Positions 22,853-36,971 are shown, counted from the stretch's first letter. The stretch: DNA of 64,000 nt from Sphingopyxis sp. BSN-002 (GCF_022024275.1 NZ_CP091804.1:3366501-3430500); one strand, 5' to 3'. Notes: a model not told the origin generated them from the sequence alone. Program-made: numbers and translations.

Positions 22853-24637
22853 ATGACGCGGTCGCTCTCACCCGGAGTCGAAGCGGCTTTCTGGTCGCTG
22901 CTTACGGCGCTCGGCTATTTTCTGCTGGCGAGCCTGTCGCTCTATGCGACCAGGGGCGCGGACAATATTGCCGCCGTGTGGCCACCGAGCGGCTATTTCC
23001 TTGCGCTGTTGCTGCTGATGCCCGGACGCGCGCAAGCAGCGTCGTTCGTGGGCATGGGTGTTGCCAGCTTCGGCGCCAATCTGCTGGGCGGCACGCCACC
23101 GCTCGCGTCGGCCGCCTTCACGCTCGCCAACGCGTCCGAGGCCTATGTCGCGCTGTGGCTGGTCCGGCGCCGTCACGCGGGCGACCTGTCGTTCATGGTC
23201 CCGCGATCGGTCGGCGATTTCTGCATCGCGACGCTGTCGGCGAGCGCGCTGAGTGCCTCGATCGCGACCGCGCTTGCCGGAACCGGCATCGATTTCTTCT
23301 TCTCATGGCTGACGACCGTGGCGCTCGGCATGCTGATCGTGACGCCGCCGATCGTCATGCTGGCGCGCATGATCGGCACCAAGGCGCTCGACAACGCATC
23401 GTCGCGCATGAAGACCGAGGCAATCCTGATCCTGACCGCCGCCGCGGCGGTCACCGCTACGGCCTTTTCGCAATCGCATTTCCCGGTGACCTTCCTGCCG
23501 TGCATCGCCGTCGTCGCTGCTGCGTACCGGCTAGGGCCCTTCGGCGCGGCGACGGGAATGCTGATCGTGACGATCATCGCGTCGCTGCTGACCGGGCAGG
23601 GGCACGGGCCGATCGCGGCGATCGACGACAGCCAGAAGGTCCGGGTGCTGTTCCTGCAATTCTATCTGCTGGCGTTGCTGTTCACGACGCTGCCGCTCGC
23701 GGCCCTGCTGGTGGTCCAGCGCAAGCTCGCGCGCCGCCTCGAACAGAGCAATCGCTGGCTGGTGCAGGCCGAGGCTGCGGCGCTCGTTGGCCATTGGCGC
23801 GTCGATCTGGTCAACTGGACGATCAAATGGTCGGATCAGACCTATCGGGTCCACGGGCTGGAGCCCGGAACCCCCGTCGATGTCGACTATAGCGTCGAGC
23901 AATATGTCGAGGAGGATATGGAGGAGGTTCGCAAGGTGCTCGCCGAAGCGGTGCGCACCGGGCAGGCTTTCGAATATCAGGGGCGGATTCGCAGGCTCGA
24001 CGGCGAGATCCGCCATGTGAAATCACACGGGTCGATCGAGATGGGCCGCGGGGGCAAAGCGATCGGCATCTTCGGAACCGTGCAGGATGTCACCGAGACT
24101 GTCGAGAACGCCCGCATCCTCGAAGCGGCGCGCAGTGCGGCCGAGCGGGTCGCGAACACCGACATGCTGACCGGCCTGCCGAACCGGCGCGCGACGCTGG
24201 CTTTTCTGGAAAAGGCGCTGGCCGGCGCGCGCGACAATGGCGCACCGCTGGCGGTAGCGATTTTCGACATCGACCATTTCAAACGGATCAACGACACGCA
24301 CGGTCATGCGGTCGGCGACGATGTGATCCGCCGCGTGGCACAGCGGGCGAAGGCGGCCCTGCGCGACGGCGATCTGGTCGGCCGGATCGGCGGCGAGGAA
24401 TTCGTCTGCATCCTTCAGCGGTCGAGCGCGCAGGCGGCAGAAATCGTCGCCGAGCGGGTCCGCAAGGCCGTGGAGACGGGAACCGCGGAGGAAGCGACCC
24501 TGCCCGACGCGACGATCAGTATCGGCCTGGCGCTCTATGATGGCGAACCCGACGCCGAGGAACTGCTCCACCGTGCCGACCAGGCGCTCTATGCGGCAAA
24601 GCGCGACGGACGGAACCGGCTGCGGATGGCGGCCTAG
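22853..24637 (+). CDS. membrane diguanylate cyclase with MASE1, PAS and GGDEF domains
   Basis: A 594-residue signalling protein. Residues 1 to about 290 form a MASE1 sensor with about eight helices (ADNIAAVWPPSGYFLAL is the MASE1 start). A PAS domain follows (about 300-420, HWRVDLVNWTIKWSDQTYRVHGLEPGT), then a GGDEF domain (about 435-594) with NTDMLTGLPNRR, FDIDHFKRINDTHGHAVGD and the catalytic RIGGEEF. RDGD four residues ahead of the motif keeps the RxxD inhibitory site, so product feedback is likely. It should synthesise c-di-GMP from GTP at the inner membrane. No EAL domain. Confidence 0.93.
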   Translation: MTRSLSPGVEAAFWSLLTALGYFLLASLSLYATRGADNIAAVWPPSGYFLALLLLMPGRAQAASFVGMGVASFGANLLGGTPPLASAAFTLANASEAYVALWLVRRRHAGDLSFMVPRSVGDFCIATLSASALSASIATALAGTGIDFFFSWLTTVALGMLIVTPPIVMLARMIGTKALDNASSRMKTEAILILTAAAAVTATAFSQSHFPVTFLPCIAVVAAAYRLGPFGAATGMLIVTIIASLLTGQGHGPIAAIDDSQKVRVLFLQFYLLALLFTTLPLAALLVVQRKLARRLEQSNRWLVQAEAAALVGHWRVDLVNWTIKWSDQTYRVHGLEPGTPVDVDYSVEQYVEEDMEEVRKVLAEAVRTGQAFEYQGRIRRLDGEIRHVKSHGSIEMGRGGKAIGIFGTVQDVTETVENARILEAARSAAERVANTDMLTGLPNRRATLAFLEKALAGARDNGAPLAVAIFDIDHFKRINDTHGHAVGDDVIRRVAQRAKAALRDGDLVGRIGGEEFVCILQRSSAQAAEIVAERVRKAVETGTAEEATLPDATISIGLALYDGEPDAEELLHRADQALYAAKRDGRNRLRMAA

Positions 24638-24709
24638 CGGCGGTAAGCGCTTGGGTGCGCATGGCTTTTCCGCTATCGTCCGGCCCGGACAATAGCGTGG
24701 GAGGCTTTC

Positions 24710-25375
24710 ATGAACAGGGATGACATGGTGGCGAGACGGCACCTGCTCGCGGGGGGCGCTGCGTTGGCCGGCCTCGGGCTCGTGCCGGCCGCCTTCGCGA
24801 AGACCGCGATCGGCGGATTCAAGGGGCTTATCAGCGGGGCGTCCGACAATGCGCTCGACCGGCTGGCGCAGCCCGGTGCTTTCTATGCCGATACCGCGGT
24901 GCGTATCCTGTTGCCGGGCGCGAGCGGCAAGCTGGCGTCGAAGCTGCTCGGTGCGGGCGACAAGCTGGGGCTGACCACCAAGCTGACGAAAAGCCTGAAC
25001 GACGCGGGCGGCAAGGCGGCGGGCGAGGCGAAGCCGGTGTTCCGCGCCGCGATCGACAATCTGGGCTGGAACGACGTGCCGTCGCTGGTGTCGAAGAAGG
25101 ACGGCGCGACGCGTTATCTGCAATCGAGCGCGGGCGGGGTGCTGACCGAAAAGGTGCGGCCGCTGGTTACGGGGGCGCTTGAGAGCGTTGGAGCGTATCG
25201 CCAGCTCGACCAGTTGGGGCGGAACAACCAACTGCTGTCGCTCGCGGGGGTCAGCCACGACCGGCTGACGGATTCGGTTACCGAGCAGGCGCTGAAAGGC
25301 ATCTTCCTTTACATGGGCAATGAGGAAGCGGCGCTGCGGAAGAATCCCGGGAAGTTGCTGAAAGGGGTATTCTGA
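24710..25375 (+). CDS. DUF4197 domain-containing secreted protein
   Basis: A 221-residue protein with an export signal: MNRDDMVARRHLLAGGAALAGLGLVPAAFA contains an Arg-Arg-His-Leu-Leu pair and a hydrophobic core, Tat-like or Sec. The mature part has YADTAVRILLPGASGKL, NLGWNDVPSLVSKKDGATRYL and a C-terminal LKGIFLYMGNEEAALRKNP, which define DUF4197. Function unknown. GGGAGG lies 7-12 nt upstream of the start at 24710. It stands alone. Confidence 0.85.
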   Translation: MNRDDMVARRHLLAGGAALAGLGLVPAAFAKTAIGGFKGLISGASDNALDRLAQPGAFYADTAVRILLPGASGKLASKLLGAGDKLGLTTKLTKSLNDAGGKAAGEAKPVFRAAIDNLGWNDVPSLVSKKDGATRYLQSSAGGVLTEKVRPLVTGALESVGAYRQLDQLGRNNQLLSLAGVSHDRLTDSVTEQALKGIFLYMGNEEAALRKNPGKLLKGVF

Positions 25376-25471
25376 CGCGGCTGACGACCCGTTCGGGCAT
25401 TGGCGCCGCCGCAAATTCGTGCATTGTGCGGTCCTGTTCCGGGAAAGCTGCGGGGCAGGACAGGGAGTCTT

Positions 25472-26131
25472 ATGCAAATCGAGGGTGACTATCATCGCGA
25501 CGGCTATGCGACGATCAGGGGCCTGATCCCTCCGGAGGTCGCCTTCAATCTTTTCAGGCAAATCCAGATCGACCTCGAGGCTTCGGGCAAGTCGTTCGAG
25601 ACCTTTGCCCAGGCGCACGCGCTTTCACCGCGGCCGACCATCGAAATCTCGGGCCATTTCTACCGGCCGCTCACCACCTTCCTGTGGGGGCTGACGCCGA
25701 TCATCAGCGAGCTTACGGGAGCCGACCTGCTGCCGAGCTACGATTATTTCCGCATCTATCACCAGGACGATATCTGCCGCGTCCACGCCGATCGTCCGTC
25801 GTGCGAGCACAGCGTGTCGCTGACGCTCGTCTACAGCGACGGTCTGGCATGGCCGCTGGAAGTCGGCTCGGAACGGGTTACCAGCGTGGATCCGTGCACC
25901 GAGGACTTCGGCGACGAGGCTTTCTCGGCCGTCGAGATGCAGCCCGGCGATGCCGTCCTGTATCGCGGAATGGATCTGCGCCACGGCCGGACGCGGCCCA
26001 ATCCCAACCGGTGGTCCGCGCATCTGTTCCTGTTCTGGGTCGAGCGTCGCGGCGAATTCGAACAGCATGCGTTCGACGCGCAGCGGCTGACGTCGGAACT
26101 GGAACGCGTCGGCAATCAGGGCGCGGCGTAG
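25472..26131 (+). CDS. 2-oxoglutarate/Fe(II) oxygenase-like protein
   Basis: A 219-residue protein with the outline of a phytanoyl-CoA dioxygenase-like double-stranded beta helix. DGYATIRGLIPPEVAFNLF opens the fold, HADRPSCEHSVSLTLVY (around 110-126) contains a His-x-Asp pair, and GDAVLYRGMDLRHGRTRPN contains a distal His and an Arg suited to bind 2-oxoglutarate. It would hydroxylate an unknown small molecule. CAGGGAG precedes the ATG at 25472. Family call inferred from motif order, so the exact subfamily is uncertain. Confidence 0.7.
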   Translation: MQIEGDYHRDGYATIRGLIPPEVAFNLFRQIQIDLEASGKSFETFAQAHALSPRPTIEISGHFYRPLTTFLWGLTPIISELTGADLLPSYDYFRIYHQDDICRVHADRPSCEHSVSLTLVYSDGLAWPLEVGSERVTSVDPCTEDFGDEAFSAVEMQPGDAVLYRGMDLRHGRTRPNPNRWSAHLFLFWVERRGEFEQHAFDAQRLTSELERVGNQGAA

Positions 26132-26142
26132 CGCGGAGCCCG

Positions 26143-26511
26143 CTATTGCGCGGCCAGCGCAATGGCGTCGATCTCGATCCGGAAGCCGAAGTGCAGCGGG
26201 CCGGTCGCGATCACGGTTCGGGCCGGGCGGACGTCGCCGAAAAATTCGCGGTAGGCCTGATCGACCCCGTCCCAGTCGGCCATGTCGCCGAGATAGACAG
26301 TCGTCTTGAGGATCTGCGCGGGGCCGACGCCGGCGCTTTCGAGGACCGCGGCCAGATTGTGCAGCGTCTGTTCGGCCTGTGCCCCGAAAGGCGCGCCGGC
26401 GAGCGAGGCGTCGCGGCCGGGAAGCAGCGGCAGCTGGCCCGACACGAAGATCAGGCCCCCCCCGGTCGTGTAGGGCGAATAGTGCGGGCCTGCGGGATTT
26501 GGGCTGGTCAT
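26143..26511 (-). CDS. RidA family protein (Rid/YjgF/UK114)
   Basis: A 122-residue RidA-fold protein: GPHYSPYTTGGGLIFVSGQLPLLPG, QAEQTLHNLAAVLESAGVGPAQILKTTVYLGDM and a C-terminal GFRIEIDAIALAAQ. The catalytic Arg of true RidA (in RTxV context) is present as ARTVIA. RidA hydrolyses reactive enamine/imine intermediates from PLP enzymes. Two consecutive ATGs exist (26514 and 26511); GGAG is best spaced for the second. It is convergent with the oxygenase-like gene and divergent from the zinc-finger gene. Confidence 0.9.
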   Translation of the reverse strand: MTSPNPAGPHYSPYTTGGGLIFVSGQLPLLPGRDASLAGAPFGAQAEQTLHNLAAVLESAGVGPAQILKTTVYLGDMADWDGVDQAYREFFGDVRPARTVIATGPLHFGFRIEIDAIALAAQ

Positions 26512-26606
26512 CATGGTCTCCGGATCGCGTGCAGATCGGCAATATCATTTCCTGCACGGACCTGCGATACTCGCCGGACATTCCTTGCAGCGCGAAGGAG
26601 AGGGTG

Positions 26607-26906
26607 ATGGCCTGTTCGCATGAGACAACGATCCGCGACGTCGTCCCCAGCGCCAAGGGATGCGAGGATTGCCTGCGGATCGGCGGCATCTGGGTGCATC
26701 TGAGGCTCTGCCGGGCGTGCGGTCATGTCGGATGCTGCGACGATTCCCCGCATCGCCATGCGCGCGCGCATTTCCACGAGACCGGCCATCCGATCATCGA
26801 GGGCTATGATCCGCCCGAAGGCTGGGGATGGTGCTATATCGACGATGTGGTCGTCGATCTTCCCGACCAGACCCCGCAGATCGGGCCGATCCCGCGCTAT
26901 TTCTGA
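26607..26906 (+). CDS. UBP-type zinc finger domain-containing protein
   Basis: A 99-residue protein built around one ZnF-UBP domain: CSHETTIRDVVPSAKGCEDCLRIGGIWVHLRLCRACGHVGCCDDSPHRHARAHFHETGHPII in outline, giving the Cys/His ligand set Cys3-His4, Cys19-x2-Cys22, Cys35-x2-Cys38, Cys43 and the His cluster. In eukaryotes the fold binds the ubiquitin C-terminus; bacterial stand-alone copies are widespread and their ligand is unknown. GAAGGAGAGG precedes the ATG. It is the last gene before the rpoB promoter. Confidence 0.88.
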   Translation: MACSHETTIRDVVPSAKGCEDCLRIGGIWVHLRLCRACGHVGCCDDSPHRHARAHFHETGHPIIEGYDPPEGWGWCYIDDVVVDLPDQTPQIGPIPRYF

Positions 26907-26970
26907 GCGGCCAAGGGTTTCGCCGTTCCGGCGGCGGATGCGGGGGAAGCGAGAAATTTCCTGGGCCCCT

Positions 26971-26999
26971 TTGACACCCGGGCCCCCCAATCCTATATG
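26971..26999 (+). promoter_or_regulatory. strong sigma70-type promoter for rpoB-rpoC
   Basis: A perfect TTGACA (26971-26976) and TATATG (26994-26999) with 17-bp spacing lie 178 bp upstream of the rpoB ATG. This explains how rpoBC is expressed apart from rplJL. Confidence 0.8.
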
Positions 27000-27089
27000 G
27001 CGATCACACCCGATCGTCCGAGATAGAGCCTGCCTTTGCGCAGCGGGCTGTACGGATAGGGCGATAGGGATTTCGAGATGCGTCAGAAA

Positions 27090-27127
27090 GCTGCGGGAAA
27101 CCGGCAACGGTTGATCGCGGCCTTTTT
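27090..27127 (+). promoter_or_regulatory. terminator-like attenuator hairpin in the rpoB leader
   Basis: A two-part hairpin lies in the untranslated leader. The lower stem GCTGCG (27090-27095) pairs with CGCGGC (27116-27121); an internal loop GGA/GAT could form tandem G-A pairs; the upper stem AACCG/CGGTT (27099-27103/27108-27112) is closed by a GCAA tetraloop. It is followed directly by CTTTTT. The shape is that of a Rho-independent terminator or attenuator inside the leader of an essential operon. Confidence 0.55.
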
Positions 27128-27177
27128 GCGTCTCTCCTGCGCTCGCGAGCTATTTTTTCAAGGCGAGACAATCACTT

Positions 27178-31356
<4,179 letters not shown>

Positions 31357-31366
31357 TGGATCAAAT

Positions 31367-31445
31367 GCCGGTGTGACGGAATTGGTAGACGTATCACTAC
31401 AGTGGTCCCCGAAAGGGGTGCGGGTTCAAGCCCCAGCCACCGGCA
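31367..31445 (+). tRNA. tRNA-Leu-like RNA with a 4-nt anticodon loop, between rpoB and rpoC
   Basis: A 79-nt cloverleaf. The acceptor stem GCCGGTG/CACCGGC is a perfect 7 bp; the D stem is ACG/CGT with loop GAATTGGTAGA, identical in type to tRNA-Leu; a long variable arm CCCC-GAAA-GGGG and a T loop TTCAAGC follow; the discriminator is A. The anticodon arm, however, is ATCAC (31393-31397), TACA, GTGGT (31402-31406): five pairs closed by only four bases, so no normal 7-nt anticodon loop exists. The T stem GCGGG/CCC-A-GC carries a bulged A. CCA is not encoded. Either a pseudo-tRNA or a retained tRNA-like element. It lies 10 nt after the rpoB stop and 42 nt before rpoC. Confidence 0.6.
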
Positions 31446-31487
31446 ACTGAACTATTTCAAGATTTTCCCTCGATTGAGGACAAAGAC

Positions 31488-34400
31488 ATGAACCAGCTTA
31501 CCAACTTCATGAACCCGGTCGCGAAGCCCGAAACCTTCGACATGATCAAGATCGGCATCGCGAGCCCGGAACGCATCCGCTCGTGGTCGTTCGGCGAGAT
31601 CAAGAAGCCCGAAACGATCAACTACCGCACGTTCAAGCCCGAGCGTGACGGCCTGTTCTGCGCGCGCATCTTCGGTCCGATCAAGGATTATGAATGCCTG
31701 TGCGGCAAGTACAAGCGCATGAAATACAAGGGCATCGTCTGCGAAAAGTGCGGTGTCGAAGTCACGGTGACCAAGGTCCGCCGCGAGCGCATGGGCCATA
31801 TCGAGCTCGCCGCTCCGGTCGCGCACATCTGGTTCCTGAAGTCGCTGCCGTCGCGCATCGGCCTGCTGCTCGACATGCAGCTGAAGCAGCTCGAGCGCGT
31901 CCTTTATTTCGAAGCCTATATCGTTCTTGAGCCCGGCCTGACCCCGCTCGAGAAGTTCCAGCTTCTGACCGAAGACGAGCTGCTCGACGCGCAGGACGAA
32001 TATGGCGAAGATGCCTTCTCGGCCGGCATCGGCGCAGAGGCGATCCGCGTGCTCCTCGAGAATCTCGACCTGGAGCAGGAACGCGTCGACCTGATGGAAG
32101 AGCTTGCGACCACCAAGTCGGAGCTGAAGCCCAAGAAGATCATCAAGCGTCTGAAGGTCGTCGAGAGCTTCATCGAATCGGGCAACCGTCCCGAGTGGAT
32201 GATCCTCGAGGTCGTGCCGGTCATTCCGCCCGAACTGCGCCCGCTGGTGCCGCTCGACGGTGGCCGCTTCGCGACGTCGGATCTGAACGACCTGTACCGC
32301 CGCGTGATCAACCGTAACAACCGCCTGAAGCGCCTGATGGAGCTGCGCGCGCCGGACATTATCGTCCGCAACGAAAAGCGCATGCTGCAGGAAGCCGTCG
32401 ACGCGCTGTTCGACAACGGCCGCCGCGGCCGCACGATCACCGGTGCGAACAAGCGTCCGCTGAAGTCGCTGTCGGACATGCTCAAGGGCAAGCAGGGTCG
32501 CTTCCGTCAGAACCTGCTCGGCAAGCGCGTCGACTATTCGGGCCGCTCGGTCATCGTGACCGGTCCGGAACTCAAGCTGCACCAGTGCGGCCTGCCGAAG
32601 AAGATGGCGCTCGAGCTGTTCAAGCCGTTCATCTATGCGCGCCTCGACGCCAAGGGTCTGTCGATGACCCTGAAGCAGGCGAAGAAGTGGGTCGAAAAGG
32701 AACGCAAGGAAGTCTGGGACATCCTCGACGAAGTCATTCGCGAGCACCCGGTCCTGCTGAACCGCGCCCCGACGCTTCACCGCCTCGGCATTCAGGCGTT
32801 CGAGCCGGTTCTGATCGAAGGCAAGGCGATCCAGCTTCACCCGCTGGTCTGCGCCGCGTTCAACGCCGACTTCGACGGTGACCAGATGGCGGTCCACGTG
32901 CCGCTGTCGCTGGAAGCGCAGCTCGAAGCACGCGTGCTGATGATGTCGACCAACAACATCCTCAGCCCCGCGAACGGCAAGCCGATCATCGTTCCGTCGC
33001 AGGACATGGTCCTCGGTCTCTATTATCTCTCGCTGGAGCGCGAAGGCGAACCGGGCGAGGGCATGCTGCTCGCCGACATGGCCGAGGTGCATCAGGCGCT
33101 GCACGTCGGCGCCGTGACGCTCCACACCAAGGTCAAGAGCCGCGTTCCGCAGACCGACGAGGAAGGCAACACCTACCTCAAGCGTTACGAAACGACCCCG
33201 GGCCGCATGCTGATCGGCGAATGCCTGCCGAAGTCGCACACCGTGCCCTTCGACGTCGTCAACCGCCTTCTGACGAAGAAGGAAATCGGCGACGTGATCG
33301 ACCAGGTCTATCGTCACACCGGCCAGAAAGAGACCGTACTGTTCGCCGACGCCATCATGGCGCTGGGCTTCCGCAACGCGTTCAAGGCGGGCATCTCGTT
33401 CGGCAAGGATGACATGATCATTCCGGCGTCGAAGGAAGGGATGGTCGACGAAACCCGCGCGCTGGTGAAGGATTTCGAGCAGCAGTATCAGGACGGCCTG
33501 ATCACGCAGCAGGAAAAGTACAACAAGGCGATCGACGCCTGGTCGCAGTGCGGCGACAAGGTGGCGAACGCCATGATGGACGAAATCCGTGCGACGCCGA
33601 AGCTGGACGACGGCCGTCTGGCCCCGATCAACTCCATCTACATGATGGCGCACTCGGGTGCCCGTGGTTCGCAGGCCCAGATGAAGCAGCTCGCCGGCAT
33701 GCGCGGCCTGATGGCCAAGCCGTCGGGCGAGATCATCGAAACGCCGATCATCTCGAACTTCAAGGAAGGCCTCACCGTTCTCGAGTATTTCAACTCGACC
33801 CACGGTGCGCGTAAGGGTCTGGCCGATACGGCGCTCAAGACGGCGAACTCGGGTTACCTGACCCGCCGTCTGGTCGACGTGTCGCAGGACTGCGTCGTGA
33901 TCGAGGACGATTGCGGCACCGAACGCGGCATGGAAATGCGCGCGATCATCCAGGGCGGTTCGACGATCGCCTCGCTGGGCGAGCGCATCCTCGGCCGTAC
34001 CACGCTCGAGGACGTCGTCGACAAGGACGGCAATGTCATCGCGCCGGTCGGCACGCTGCTCGACGAAGCGATGGTCGCGAAGATCGAGGAAGCCGAAGTA
34101 CAGGCGGTCAAGATCCGCTCGCCGCTGGTCTGCGAAGCGACGCTGGGTGTTTGCGGCAAATGCTACGGCCGCGACCTTGCGCGCGGTACGCCGGTCAACA
34201 TCGGTGAAGCGGTCGGCGTTATCGCCGCCCAGTCGATCGGTGAACCCGGCACGCAGCTGACCATGCGTACGTTCCACATCGGTGGCGCGGCGCAGGTCAA
34301 CGAGCAGTCGAACCTCGAAGCGATTTCGGACGGCACGATCGAATATCGCGAAATGGCGACGATCGTCGACCAGCGCGGCCGCCGTCTGGCGCTGTCGCGT

Positions 34401-35765
34401 TCGGGCGAAATCGCGGTCATCGACGCCGAGGGCCGCGAGCGCGCGACCCACAAGCTGCCCTATGGTGCGCAGATCATGCACAAGGACGGCGAGAAGGTGA
34501 AGAAGGGCGACCGGATTGCCGAATGGGATCCGTTCACCATGCCGCTGATCACCGAAAAGCACGGTGTCGTGAAGTATCAGGATCTGATCGACAGCAAGAC
34601 GCTGATCGAGCAGGTCGACGAAGCGACCGGCATCGCGCAGCGCGTCGTGATCGAATATCGCGCCGCCGGCCGTGGCAAGAAGGAAGACCTTCAGCCGCGC
34701 CTGACGCTGCTCGACGACGCCTCGGGCGAAGCCGCGCGCTATCTGCTCGCGGTCGGCACGATGCTGTCGGTCGAGGACGGTCAGGAAGTGCAGGCGGGTG
34801 ACGTTCTCGCCCGTGTGACCCGCGAGGCGTCGAAGACGCGCGACATCACCGGCGGTCTGCCGCGTGTTGCCGAGCTGTTCGAAGCGCGCATCCCGAAGGA
34901 CAATGCGGTGATCGCCAAGATCAGCGGCCGCATCGAATTCGTGAAGGACTACAAGGCGAAGCGCAAGATCGCGATCGTTCCGGAAGAGGGCGATTCGATC
35001 GAGTATCTGATCCCGAAGTCGAAGGTTCTCGAAGTGCAGGAAGGCGATCAGGTCAAGCGCGGCGACGCGCTGATCAGCGGTTCGCCGAACCCGCACGACA
35101 TCCTCGACGTGATGGGCGTGGAAGCGCTGGCCGAGTATCTGGTCGCCGAAATCCAGGAAGTCTATCGACTGCAGGGCGTGAAGATCAACGACAAGCACAT
35201 CGAGGTGATCGTTCGCCAGATGCTGCAGAAGGTCGAGATCACCAGCGGCGGCGACACCACGCTGTTGCCGGGTGAGCAGCTCGATTATCTGGAGATGATG
35301 GAGTATAACGCCAAGCTGCCGAAGAACGGCGTGCCTGCGGAGGGCCGCCCGGTCCTGCTGGGCATCACCAAGGCGTCGCTGCAGACCCGCAGCTTCGTTT
35401 CGGCCGCGTCCTTCCAGGAAACGACCCGCGTTCTCACCGAGGCTTCGGTGCAGGGCAAGATCGACTCGCTGCAGGGTCTCAAGGAAAATGTCATCGTCGG
35501 CCGCCTCATTCCGGCGGGTACCGGCGCTGCCATGAACCGCGTCCGCGTCACCGCGTCGTCGAAGGACGCCGCGCTGCGTGCCGCCATGCGCGCCGCGAAC
35601 CCGGACCTGATCGCTCCGGCGAGCGCTGCCGACGAGCATGCCGCCGAACTGGCGCAGGGCCCCGAAGCGGCGATCGGCGACGATCCGCTGGGTGCGGTCG
35701 AGGGTGAAACCCACGGCACCGACGCCGATGCGGGCGATTACCTGATCCAGAGCGACGGCGAATAA
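31488..35765 (+). CDS. rpoC: DNA-directed RNA polymerase subunit beta'
   Basis: A 1425-residue beta' subunit. The N-terminal zinc site is [20 protein letters not shown] (around residues 70-90); the catalytic [12 protein letters not shown], with three Asp that bind Mg, lies near 458-469; the second zinc site ([13 protein letters not shown]) lies near 885-897. The C-terminal tail is acidic. GAGGAC precedes the ATG at 31488. Transcription continues from rpoB through the tRNA-like RNA and ends at a strong terminator. Confidence 0.99.
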   Translation: MNQLTNFMNPVAKPETFDMIKIGIASPERIRSWSFGEIKKPETINYRTFKPERDGLFCARIFGPIKDYECLCGKYKRMKYKGIVCEKCGVEVTVTKVRRERMGHIELAAPVAHIWFLKSLPSRIGLLLDMQLKQLERVLYFEAYIVLEPGLTPLEKFQLLTEDELLDAQDEYGEDAFSAGIGAEAIRVLLENLDLEQERVDLMEELATTKSELKPKKIIKRLKVVESFIESGNRPEWMILEVVPVIPPELRPLVPLDGGRFATSDLNDLYRRVINRNNRLKRLMELRAPDIIVRNEKRMLQEAVDALFDNGRRGRTITGANKRPLKSLSDMLKGKQGRFRQNLLGKRVDYSGRSVIVTGPELKLHQCGLPKKMALELFKPFIYARLDAKGLSMTLKQAKKWVEKERKEVWDILDEVIREHPVLLNRAPTLHRLGIQAFEPVLIEGKAIQLHPLVCAAFNADFDGDQMAVHVPLSLEAQLEARVLMMSTNNILSPANGKPIIVPSQDMVLGLYYLSLEREGEPGEGMLLADMAEVHQALHVGAVTLHTKVKSRVPQTDEEGNTYLKRYETTPGRMLIGECLPKSHTVPFDVVNRLLTKKEIGDVIDQVYRHTGQKETVLFADAIMALGFRNAFKAGISFGKDDMIIPASKEGMVDETRALVKDFEQQYQDGLITQQEKYNKAIDAWSQCGDKVANAMMDEIRATPKLDDGRLAPINSIYMMAHSGARGSQAQMKQLAGMRGLMAKPSGEIIETPIISNFKEGLTVLEYFNSTHGARKGLADTALKTANSGYLTRRLVDVSQDCVVIEDDCGTERGMEMRAIIQGGSTIASLGERILGRTTLEDVVDKDGNVIAPVGTLLDEAMVAKIEEAEVQAVKIRSPLVCEATLGVCGKCYGRDLARGTPVNIGEAVGVIAAQSIGEPGTQLTMRTFHIGGAAQVNEQSNLEAISDGTIEYREMATIVDQRGRRLALSRSGEIAVIDAEGRERATHKLPYGAQIMHKDGEKVKKGDRIAEWDPFTMPLITEKHGVVKYQDLIDSKTLIEQVDEATGIAQRVVIEYRAAGRGKKEDLQPRLTLLDDASGEAARYLLAVGTMLSVEDGQEVQAGDVLARVTREASKTRDITGGLPRVAELFEARIPKDNAVIAKISGRIEFVKDYKAKRKIAIVPEEGDSIEYLIPKSKVLEVQEGDQVKRGDALISGSPNPHDILDVMGVEALAEYLVAEIQEVYRLQGVKINDKHIEVIVRQMLQKVEITSGGDTTLLPGEQLDYLEMMEYNAKLPKNGVPAEGRPVLLGITKASLQTRSFVSAASFQETTRVLTEASVQGKIDSLQGLKENVIVGRLIPAGTGAAMNRVRVTASSKDAALRAAMRAANPDLIAPASAADEHAAELAQGPEAAIGDDPLGAVEGETHGTDADAGDYLIQSDGE

Positions 35766-35796
35766 TCTTCGCCCCGCTTTCGGGCTGACAGAAACA

Positions 35797-35830
35797 GGCC
35801 CCGCCGGAGCGATCCGGCGGGGCTTTCTCT
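35797..35830 (+). terminator. Rho-independent terminator after rpoC
   Basis: GCCCCGCCGGA (35798-35808), GCGA loop, TCCGGCGGGGC (35813-35823), then TTTCTCTTT. An 11-bp perfect stem closes the rpoBC operon. Confidence 0.92.
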
Positions 35831-35942
35831 TTGCCCCGAGGCGCGTCGTCCCGATCCGTTTCGGGGACGGTGCTTCTTTCACCGATTGTCCATCTGTGCT
35901 GTCTAGGGCGACGGAACGATCCGTTTTAACAAGGCCTTGGCG

Positions 35943-36971
35943 ATGCGCGGAGAAACCAGATTTCATGCCCTCGACGGCATCCGGGGCGTCGCGGCGCTCG
36001 CGGTTGCCGCCTATCATTTCGTCGGCGGGTTCCCGGGCTTTCTGGCGGTCGACCTGTTCTTCGTCCTGAGCGGTTTCGTGATCGCGATGAGCTATTCGGA
36101 GCGGTTGAAGCAGGGGCTTGGCGCCGGGGGTTTCATGATCCTGCGCCTGGAACGCCTCTATCCGCTGTGGCTGCTCGGCTGCCTCGTGGCGGTGGCGGGT
36201 TTCGTCGCCAATGGCGCTGCGGCCGCAGCGCCCAAATGGTTCGCCGGTATCACGCTGGCCAATTTGCTGATGCTGCCCGCGCCGGCCGACCGCTGGACCT
36301 TTCCGCTGAATATTCCGGGCTGGTCGCTGTCGTTCGAGATTCTGGTGGGGCTGGCCTTCGCGCTCGGCCTCTGGAAGCTCAGGACCACGGCGCTGGCGGC
36401 ACTGACCGTCGCCGCGGGCGCCGCCCTGATCGCGATGGCCGCGCCGCCGCACTTCTTCGATCTGGGGGCGGACTGGCCGACCATTTGGGGAGGGATTCCG
36501 CGCACGCTCTATTCCTTCCTCGCGGGCGTGCTGATCTTCCGGTCGGGCATCGCGGCGACCCGGCGCGTGACCTGGCTGGCGCCGGTGCCGATCGCGCTGT
36601 CGCTGTTGATCCTGCTCTGGACGCCGCCCGCGGCGCTGACAGGTGCGGTACAGGGGATGAGCATCATGCTGCTCTTTCCGCTGCTCGTGTGTCTCGCGAT
36701 CCGGTGGGAGGTGCCGCGGGTGCTCGAACGGGCGGCCGGCCTGCTCGGCGACATTTCCTACCCCGTCTATGTGCTGCACGTGCCGCTGCTGTTCATCGGC
36801 GAGGCGACGAAGACGGCGACCGGGTCGGTCGCGTCGGGGCTGGCGGTCTATCTGGCGAGCGTGACGCTGCTTGCGCTGCCGGCGGCAATGGCCGATCGCG
36901 CGGTCAGGGGATGGCTGCGCCGCCAGCGTCTGTCGCGCGGGATTGCCGTGGTCCAGACCGCCACGCAATGA
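35943..36971 (+). CDS. acyltransferase 3 family membrane protein
   Basis: A 342-residue protein with about ten helices. RFHALDGIRGVAALAVAAYHF (about 6-26) carries the family's conserved Arg and His near the first helix, and VDLFFVLSGFVIAMSY follows it. Members transfer acyl groups to sugars, lipid A, peptidoglycan or exported antibiotics. Nothing nearby identifies the substrate. ATG at 35943 is used; a TTG two codons earlier is possible. A hairpin follows the stop. Confidence 0.9.
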   Translation: MRGETRFHALDGIRGVAALAVAAYHFVGGFPGFLAVDLFFVLSGFVIAMSYSERLKQGLGAGGFMILRLERLYPLWLLGCLVAVAGFVANGAAAAAPKWFAGITLANLLMLPAPADRWTFPLNIPGWSLSFEILVGLAFALGLWKLRTTALAALTVAAGAALIAMAAPPHFFDLGADWPTIWGGIPRTLYSFLAGVLIFRSGIAATRRVTWLAPVPIALSLLILLWTPPAALTGAVQGMSIMLLFPLLVCLAIRWEVPRVLERAAGLLGDISYPVYVLHVPLLFIGEATKTATGSVASGLAVYLASVTLLALPAAMADRAVRGWLRRQRLSRGIAVVQTATQ

